Below are positions 6,316 through 10,457 of a stretch of 10,457 nucleotides of DNA, in pieces. Source of the stretch: JBGTBQ01 sp041749275 (GTDB taxonomy: Bacteria; Acidobacteriota; Blastocatellia; Pyrinomonadales; Pyrinomonadaceae); assembly GCA_041749275.1 (NCBI GenBank), contig JBGTBQ010000330.1, positions 1 through 10,457 of the forward strand, in the 5' to 3' direction. The position numbers and the translations under genes were made by a program. The notes beneath the pieces are model-generated. The model did no database searches. It worked only from the letters and a program-made list of their open reading frames with translations, and was not told where the DNA came from. How positions within the stretch are numbered: the first letter of the stretch is position 1; the number at the start of each line of letters is the position of its first letter.

Positions 6316-8319
6316 TTACTGAAGCGACATCACAACGCGGAGACCGATGTTGGGGCGCTTACCGCCTTGCGCGTAGCTGAGGCGGTTGGCGGAGCGGCAG
6401 TCAACGCCGAATGAGTCCCACGCGCCTCCGCGCATGACGCGGTGCTTCACGTCGCCGCCGCTCAACCACGGGCTGCCGTCCGTCGGCGCTCCCTGATAGC
6501 TCGCATGATACTCGCCCGCGTTCCACTCCCACACGTTGCCGTGCACGTCGTGCAGCCCGAAGGCGTTGGCCGCGCCCAGTTTCCCGACGGGCACCGTCGT
6601 CTGGCGGTTGGCCCCACGCGGAGCCGCGCCGTAGGGGGCGGTTCCATCGTAGTTGACGAACTCCGCCGTGATTGCGTCGCCAACGCCGAAGGCTGTCTCA
6701 GTCCCCGCCCGCGCGGCGTATTCCCACTCCGATTCGCTCGGCAGGCGGTACGTTCTCCCTGATTTTTTCGACAGCCGCGCGCAGAACTCGACGGCTTCTT
6801 CCCACGTCACGCTCTCGACCGGCAGGTCGTCACCCTTGAACTTCGATGGATCGGGGTTCAAGTCTCTCGTCACTTTGGGCAGCGCGGCGACCGCGCGCCA
6901 CTGCGCCTGCGTCACCTCGAACTTGCCCATGTAGAACTGCTTCAGCGTCACCTCGTGCCGCGGCCCCTCGTCCGGATAATCCTGCTGCTCCGATTCGGGC
7001 GATCCCATCAGAAACCTGCCCGATGGGATCGCCACCATGTCAATCGAGACGCCGCCGCCCAAGTCCTCCGTGAAGTAGTTTCCTTGTTTGCTTTCTCGAT
7101 GCCTGACCTTGCCTCCGGCGTCGAGTTTGACGGCGTCGAATCTGAAGGTGGCCTCCGGCGGAGCTATGCTTTTTGTGATGGAGTCTACCGCGGCTGAGGT
7201 TTCGACGGATGAGTTGGTGGCCGAAGTCGGCCCGTTGACATCGCTCTTTCCGCTTCGGAGCACGAAACCGCTCACCGCGATCATGAGGACGATGGCCCCG
7301 GCGACCGCGCCCTTGAGCAAGAGAGGAAATCTTGGTTGCGCGGCAACCGGGCTTTCCGTCCCTGCGCCCGCCGGCTGGGTCTGCTCGCGCGGAGTGCTGG
7401 CTGTCACGGTCGGAGCGAAACCACTCACGGACTGAACGGCGCCCGTTAGCGAAGCGTTGGCGACCGTGGGTGCGAAAGAGGGACTCGGACAAGCCGCGTC
7501 GCCGTGCAGCATGGCGCGGAGCGTAGCGGCGTTCACCGGGCGCTGCTCGCGGTTCATCGCCATCGCCGCTTGCAGCGCGTGGGCGAACGCAACCGGCACC
7601 GACGGGTTCAGTTCGTTGGCCGGGGTCAGCCGGTCTCTCTCGCCGTTCATCACACTCTGCGCGCGCGTCAGCGCGTCAACCGGCGGCGCGCCCGTGGCAA
7701 GATGGTAGAGCGTCGCCGCCAGCGAGTAGAGGTCGCTGCGCGCGTCCGTGCCCGTGCCGTTGATCTGCTCGAACGGCGCGTACTGCGGTGTGTAGCCGAG
7801 CACGCTGACGCTCGTGCTGGCTCTCGTCAACCCGGCGGCGGACGTTTTCGACAGCCCGAAGTCGAGCAGGATCACTTCCCCGCGCGGTGTCAGCTTCATG
7901 TTCTGCGGCTTGATGTCGCGGTGGATGACCGGCGGCTCCTGCGTGTGCAGATATTCGAGCGCGTCGAGGAGTTGGTCGCCCCAGCGCAGCACGACTTCCG
8001 GGGCGAACGGCCCGCCATTCCCGGCGAGCAGTTCCGCGAGGTCGTCGCCGGGGATATGCTGCATCACGAGAAACTCGCCCTGCCCTTCGGCGAAGTAGTC
8101 GAACACGACGGGCAGCGCCGCGTGGCGCAGCTTGTTCAAGAGCTTCGCTTCGCGCTCGAATGCCTTTCGCAAATCGTCGCCGTTCACCAGCGTCTCTTTC
8201 AGCGCGACCGTGCTCCCGAAGCGGAGGTCGGTCGCCTCGTAGACGGCGCCCATGCCGCCCTGACCGAGCGTGCCGGCGATTCGGTAGCGATCCTGCAAAA
8301 CCGTTCCGGGGGTAAGCAT
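6316..8319 (-). CDS. Transmembrane Ser/Thr protein kinase with FGE/sulfatase-modifying-factor-like domain
   Basis: A 667-residue protein from ATG 8319. Kinase domain (about 13-272): glycine loop GQGGMGAVYEA (19-29), ATP lysine in ALKE (K41), catalytic loop HRDIKPQN (133-140), DFGLSK (153-158) and the APE-like APFE (181-184). All key residues are present, so it should be active (PknB-like Hanks kinase). A Pro/Thr/Ala-rich linker with two FAPTV copies (282-286, 301-305) precedes one membrane helix (about 331-353). A second low-complexity linker leads to the FGE-like domain (about 420-667): IPSGRFLMGSPESE, FEVTQAQWRAV, LPVESVTWEEAVEFC, YRLPSESEWEYAARAG, GNVWEW, RVMRGGAW and NIGLRVV. Of the two copper-binding cysteines of true FGE, the first aligns with Ser636 and only Cys641 remains, so it is more likely a binding or sensor domain than a formylglycine maker. 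Expected topology: kinase cytoplasmic, FGE-like part outside. The target is unknown. Confidence 0.93.
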   Translation of the reverse strand: MLTPGTVLQDRYRIAGTLGQGGMGAVYEATDLRFGSTVALKETLVNGDDLRKAFEREAKLLNKLRHAALPVVFDYFAEGQGEFLVMQHIPGDDLAELLAGNGGPFAPEVVLRWGDQLLDALEYLHTQEPPVIHRDIKPQNMKLTPRGEVILLDFGLSKTSAAGLTRASTSVSVLGYTPQYAPFEQINGTGTDARSDLYSLAATLYHLATGAPPVDALTRAQSVMNGERDRLTPANELNPSVPVAFAHALQAAMAMNREQRPVNAATLRAMLHGDAACPSPSFAPTVANASLTGAVQSVSGFAPTVTASTPREQTQPAGAGTESPVAAQPRFPLLLKGAVAGAIVLMIAVSGFVLRSGKSDVNGPTSATNSSVETSAAVDSITKSIAPPEATFRFDAVKLDAGGKVRHRESKQGNYFTEDLGGGVSIDMVAIPSGRFLMGSPESEQQDYPDEGPRHEVTLKQFYMGKFEVTQAQWRAVAALPKVTRDLNPDPSKFKGDDLPVESVTWEEAVEFCARLSKKSGRTYRLPSESEWEYAARAGTETAFGVGDAITAEFVNYDGTAPYGAAPRGANRQTTVPVGKLGAANAFGLHDVHGNVWEWNAGEYHASYQGAPTDGSPWLSGGDVKHRVMRGGAWDSFGVDCRSANRLSYAQGGKRPNIGLRVVMSLQ

Positions 8320-8325
8320 ACTCAT

Positions 8326-8330
8326 CTCCT
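8326..8330 (-). promoter_or_regulatory. Ribosome binding site that decides the kinase start
   Basis: On the - strand AGGAG occupies 8330-8326. It touches the upstream ATG (8325) with no gap but is six bases from the second in-frame ATG (8319). The normal spacing favours 8319, giving the N-terminus MLTPGTVLQDRYRI, where the kinase domain's usual 'xRYRI' start follows after ten residues. Confidence 0.7.
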
Positions 8331-8628
8331 GCTCAACAGCATTAGAAACGCGGACGCGGCGAGATTATTTCGAGCGACGCGCGGGTTGACGCGACTTGTG
8401 AAAAAGTAGCGAAGCTTGAAGTTTTTTGAGGGGCGGCGCGGAGACGCAAATCGCGCGACCTCCGCTGAAGGGTAAGATGGAAAGACCGAATCGCGCCGTT
8501 GAACCGGGGCGCGTTCCGCACTCCGGCGCCTTTACGGCGCATTTTTAGAATACATCAGACGGGGCGGGCGCGACAACCATCTTTTCAAAGCGCGCCTGCC
8601 GTCGGCGAGCGTGCTTGTACGGCGGGGG
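8331..8628 (-). other. About 300 bp without a gene between the kinase and the transglycosylase-like gene
   Basis: No reading frame here has a supported start or protein-like composition. Read on the - strand, the stretch holds the downstream flank of the transglycosylase-like gene, with no clear terminator. It then holds a possible promoter (8547-8576), a small GCGCC-GTAAA-GGCGC stem (8540-8526) at the expected transcript start, and a long leader before the kinase ATG. A run of A/T bases (ACTTCAAGCTTCGCTACTTTTT region, about 8401-8423) interrupts the GC-rich background. I see no recognisable riboswitch or small RNA. Confidence 0.5.
8547..8576 (-). promoter_or_regulatory. Candidate promoter of the kinase gene
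   Basis: On the - strand TTGTCG (8576-8571) and TATTCT (8552-8547) are 18 bases apart; each matches four of six consensus bases. The -10 box lies in an A/T-rich patch (TATTCTAAAAAT) within GC-rich DNA. Transcription from here would leave a leader of about 220 bases before ATG 8319. Plausible but unproven. Confidence 0.35.
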
Positions 8629-9975
8629 CTAATCGTCCGACTTCAGAGGCACGAGGCTCTCGAAGCTCTTGTAGATTTGCAGATACATCTGCGTCTCGCG
8701 CGGGATGAGCGTGCGCCACGAGGAGCCGCCGCGCCGGATGTAGCCGGGCAGCCGCGCGGAATTCGAGTTGTAGCCGGCGGCGACCAACTCGACTTGCGTC
8801 GCGTAGTTGTTCCTCAATGCATCGAGCACATCCGGGTTGAGCGCGAGGTCGTTCCAGTTGTCCTGCATGTGCAGGAGCATCGCTTCGAGCGCGTTCCCAT
8901 GGTTTCGCATCCCCGCGACGAAATCCGGGTTGAGGCCGACGCCGGGGTGGAGGCGGCGGAGCATCGCGTAGGTCGAGGGGATCATCTGCACCATGCCGCC
9001 CGCGCCCGCCGAACTGACCGAATAGCGATAGGTGTCCAGCTCGTTCAGCGCGAAGAGCGTGTAGACCTCGTGGTAGAGCCTCGTGCGATCCTCGCGGCGA
9101 AAACGGTCGTGGTCGGTGTGCTCGACGACGCAGAGCCGCTCGGCGATGTCCACGATCTCCGGCGCGATTACTTTACCTTTCTCCTTCAGACGCTTCGACG
9201 CGAGGTCGAGCATCCCCCGCACATAGCTTTGCCCGCGTTTGACGAGTTCGGGTGAAAGAAGGGCTGGATGCGCCGACGTGTAGTAGGCCATCTCGCGGAA
9301 GTACCCGAACTTCTCAATCGGGTACTCGACGACGAGCGGCGTGAGCTGCCGCCCCTTCATGTCCGAGATGACGACCGCCGTATTGACGTAGTTCGTGCGG
9401 ACGATCTGGAGCCGCACGATCATGCCCTGCGAGGTCGAGAGCGACACCTCCGTCCCGCGCGTCAGGAAGGTCTGCTTCGGGAGCGTCAAGAGGTGTATCT
9501 CCGATGTGTCCTGATCGAGCGCCGCGACGGTCACAAGGTCGAGCGAAGGCGAAGTCGCCGCCGTCAGCGTCAGGCGCGACTTGAGCATACGCTGCGCCTC
9601 CGTGATCTTCGCGCGGGCCTTGCTCGACGCGAGCGGGCGCGCGGGCAGCAAGGGGATATATGGAACAACGGGCTGGCTGAGTGGGGCCGCCGTCGGCACG
9701 GGAACGGGCGCGGTCGTCACGGGCGATGGCTGCGCCGCGGGCGTTGGAGGCGGCTTCGGCGCGTTGGTCGGCGTCGAAGCCGGAGTCTTTTGCGCGTCAT
9801 TCGCCGTGGGCGAAGGCTGCGCCCGCGGCTCTTGAACCTCTTTCGGGGCGGCGCGCACGACGCGAGGCCGCGTGTAATTTTGTTCGGGCGTCGCCGCCGT
9901 CTCCTGCGCGCGAACGGAGAGCGCCGGCGCCAAGAGCAACATGGAGGGAATCAGTAGTAGAGCTTTCTTCATCAT
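8629..9975 (-). CDS. Secreted lytic-transglycosylase-like (SLT fold) protein
   Basis: 448 residues. Signal peptide 1-23 (MMKKALLLIPSMLLLAP..., cut after VRA in SVRAQE), then a Pro/Ala/Thr-rich, probably unstructured linker (about 37-115). Next is a strand-rich middle section (about 146-222, including VSLSTSQGMIVRLQIVRTNY) with no family I recognise, a helical section (about 240-310), and a C-terminal SLT-like lysozyme-fold region. There SSAGAGGMVQMIPSTY (321-336) matches the family's SSAGAxGLMQLMPxT, AAGYNSN (399-405) matches AAYNSG, and ETQMYLQIY (427-435) matches the ending ET..Y. Glu312 sits nine residues before SSAGA, exactly where the catalytic Glu of ESxFxP lies, although the next residue is Leu rather than Ser. 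It probably cleaves peptidoglycan in the periplasm. The start is ATG 9975 or ATG 9972; no strong ribosome site is seen, only TAAGAATAA. Activity is inferred. Confidence 0.85.
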   Translation of the reverse strand: MMKKALLLIPSMLLLAPALSVRAQETAATPEQNYTRPRVVRAAPKEVQEPRAQPSPTANDAQKTPASTPTNAPKPPPTPAAQPSPVTTAPVPVPTAAPLSQPVVPYIPLLPARPLASSKARAKITEAQRMLKSRLTLTAATSPSLDLVTVAALDQDTSEIHLLTLPKQTFLTRGTEVSLSTSQGMIVRLQIVRTNYVNTAVVISDMKGRQLTPLVVEYPIEKFGYFREMAYYTSAHPALLSPELVKRGQSYVRGMLDLASKRLKEKGKVIAPEIVDIAERLCVVEHTDHDRFRREDRTRLYHEVYTLFALNELDTYRYSVSSAGAGGMVQMIPSTYAMLRRLHPGVGLNPDFVAGMRNHGNALEAMLLHMQDNWNDLALNPDVLDALRNNYATQVELVAAGYNSNSARLPGYIRRGGSSWRTLIPRETQMYLQIYKSFESLVPLKSDD

Positions 9976-10028
9976 TTATTCTTACTTCGCGGGACAGGTA
10001 AAGCCTTCTGCACGGGAGGCCACTTTAA

Positions 10029-10057
10029 GATTCACCCGATGAGCTTTCGGTTGTCAA
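10029..10057 (-). promoter_or_regulatory. Candidate promoter region of the transglycosylase-like gene
   Basis: A perfect TTGACA lies on the - strand at 10057-10052, preceded by a T-rich stretch (TTTTGCTTTTTT). Seventeen bases on, TGAATC (10034-10029) is a poor -10; TTAAAG a few bases further is an alternative with long spacing. The 9-base direct repeat GCTCATCGG (- strand) occurs at 10081-10073, upstream of the -35, and at 10044-10036, in the spacer, 37 bases apart, as might be bound by a regulator. The transcript would have a leader of about 50 bases before ATG 9975. Confidence 0.35.
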
Positions 10058-10082
10058 CACAAAAAAGCAAAACCGATGAGCG

Positions 10083-10118
10083 GCGGTCAATGAAGTCGTC
10101 ACCTCCTCCACTGACCGC
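10083..10118 (-). terminator. Weak stem-loop after the right-edge gene
   Basis: GCGGTCA (10083-10089) and TGACCGC (10112-10118) are perfect 7-base reverse complements with a 22-base loop, starting 19 bases past the - strand stop at 10137. On the - strand the stem is followed, after about 10 bases, by GGTTTTGCTTTTTT. The loop is long and the T-run distant, so termination here is only a possibility. Confidence 0.3.
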
Positions 10119-10136
10119 TGACTACAGTCTACTTCA

Positions 10137-10457
10137 TCAAATCTCTCGCAAACTCCCCGCCAGTGCGCCCGCCGCCGAGGCCGCGAGGTCTTTGAGCGCG
10201 CCGGTCTTTTGCGTGAGGCGGAAGCGCGCGGCGAGCAGGTGGCCGACGTTGAAGCCGGCGCTGGCATCCAGTTCAAATAGCTCTCGTGCGAGCGCGCGGC
10301 GAGAGATGCGCTCGGCGGCGTGGCGTAGTTCGCCCAACGCGGCCTCGACGCCTTCGGCGAGGATCAGTTCGGACTCACTGCCGGTGCGCGAGCGGCGGCG
10401 CGCGTGCTCGCGCAGACGCGCGCGGGCCTCGTCCTGTATCTTGCCGGTGGCGACGAT
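10137..10457 (-). CDS. Unrecognised helical protein, 3' part only
   Basis: The frame is open from the right edge (10457) to TGA 10139-10137, giving 106 residues of the C-terminus; the start is outside the window. I do not recognise it. The visible part is rich in Ala, Arg, Glu and Leu and looks entirely helical: GKIQDEARARLREHARRRSR, then TGSESELILAEGVEAALGEL, RHAAERISRRALARELFELD and a final section ASAGFNVGHLLAARF...GALKDLAASAAGALAGSL. No Cys, no metal-binding or nucleotide-binding motif and no clear membrane segment is seen. Base composition matches the neighbours and there is no competing frame of similar quality. It ends about 160 bases before the transglycosylase-like gene on the same strand, so the two may or may not share a transcript. 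Confidence 0.65.
   Translation of the reverse strand: MVATGKIQDEARARLREHARRRSRTGSESELILAEGVEAALGELRHAAERISRRALARELFELDASAGFNVGHLLAARFRLTQKTGALKDLAASAAGALAGSLREI

Noticed and set aside
7504..8409. 301-codon + strand frame across the kinase gene
   Set aside because: Antisense shadow of the kinase domain; its translation is Arg/Val-rich and has no recognisable motif.
8342..8542. 66-codon - strand frame between the kinase and transglycosylase genes
   Set aside because: Arg/Ser-rich translation, no ribosome site and no family likeness; treated as chance.
8611..9957. Two + strand frames (8611-9255, 9268-9957) opposite the transglycosylase-like gene
   Set aside because: Arg-rich low-complexity translations antisense to a gene with a signal peptide and SLT motifs.
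1..10457. CRISPR array, tRNA, rRNA, insertion sequence or phage genes
   Set aside because: I looked for regularly spaced repeats, cloverleaf-like sequences, transposase motifs and terminal inverted repeats and saw none.

Overview
The window is about 10.5 kb of GC-rich bacterial DNA, coding on almost its whole length. A Ser/Thr kinase fused to a formylglycine-generating-enzyme (FGE)-like domain, a GAF-GGDEF protein, Ala/Pro/Thr-rich secreted proteins and the general codon use suggest an Acidobacteriota-type genome, perhaps Blastocatellia. This is inference: no rRNA or marker gene is present.

The left part reads on the + strand. It opens inside a GAF-GGDEF diguanylate cyclase (1-813), which is followed by a perfect 22-bp hairpin (832-889). 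Next comes a cluster of four genes: ABC exporter half 1 (973-2715), a small four-helix membrane protein (2754-3257), ABC exporter half 2 (3263-5101) and a MOSC-domain protein (5197-5745). The two ABC halves have complementary lesions. Half 1 has Asp in place of the catalytic Walker B Glu, and half 2 has LSVGQ in place of LSGGQ. This is the pattern of a heterodimeric exporter with one dead and one live ATP site (BmrCD / LmrCD / TM287-288 type). A secreted metallo-beta-lactamase-fold gene follows (5930-6223). It keeps its signal peptide and first strands but has lost the metal-binding core, apparently by an internal deletion.

The right part reads on the - strand. A strong hairpin at 6194-6245 lies between the converging transcription units. 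Beyond it are the membrane-anchored Ser/Thr kinase with an FGE-like extracytoplasmic domain (6316-8319), a non-coding stretch of about 300 bp, a secreted lytic-transglycosylase-like protein (8629-9975), a 161-bp intergenic region with possible control sites, and the 3' part of an unrecognised helical protein that runs off the window (10137-10457).

Most of the products act at the cell envelope: an exporter, a transmembrane sensor kinase, a cell-wall hydrolase and a secreted hydrolase remnant. There is no CRISPR array, tRNA, rRNA, transposase or phage gene. I see no clearly new multi-gene system. The least explained items are the small membrane protein between the two exporter halves, the decayed MBL gene, and the kinase's FGE-like domain lacking one of the two active-site cysteines.
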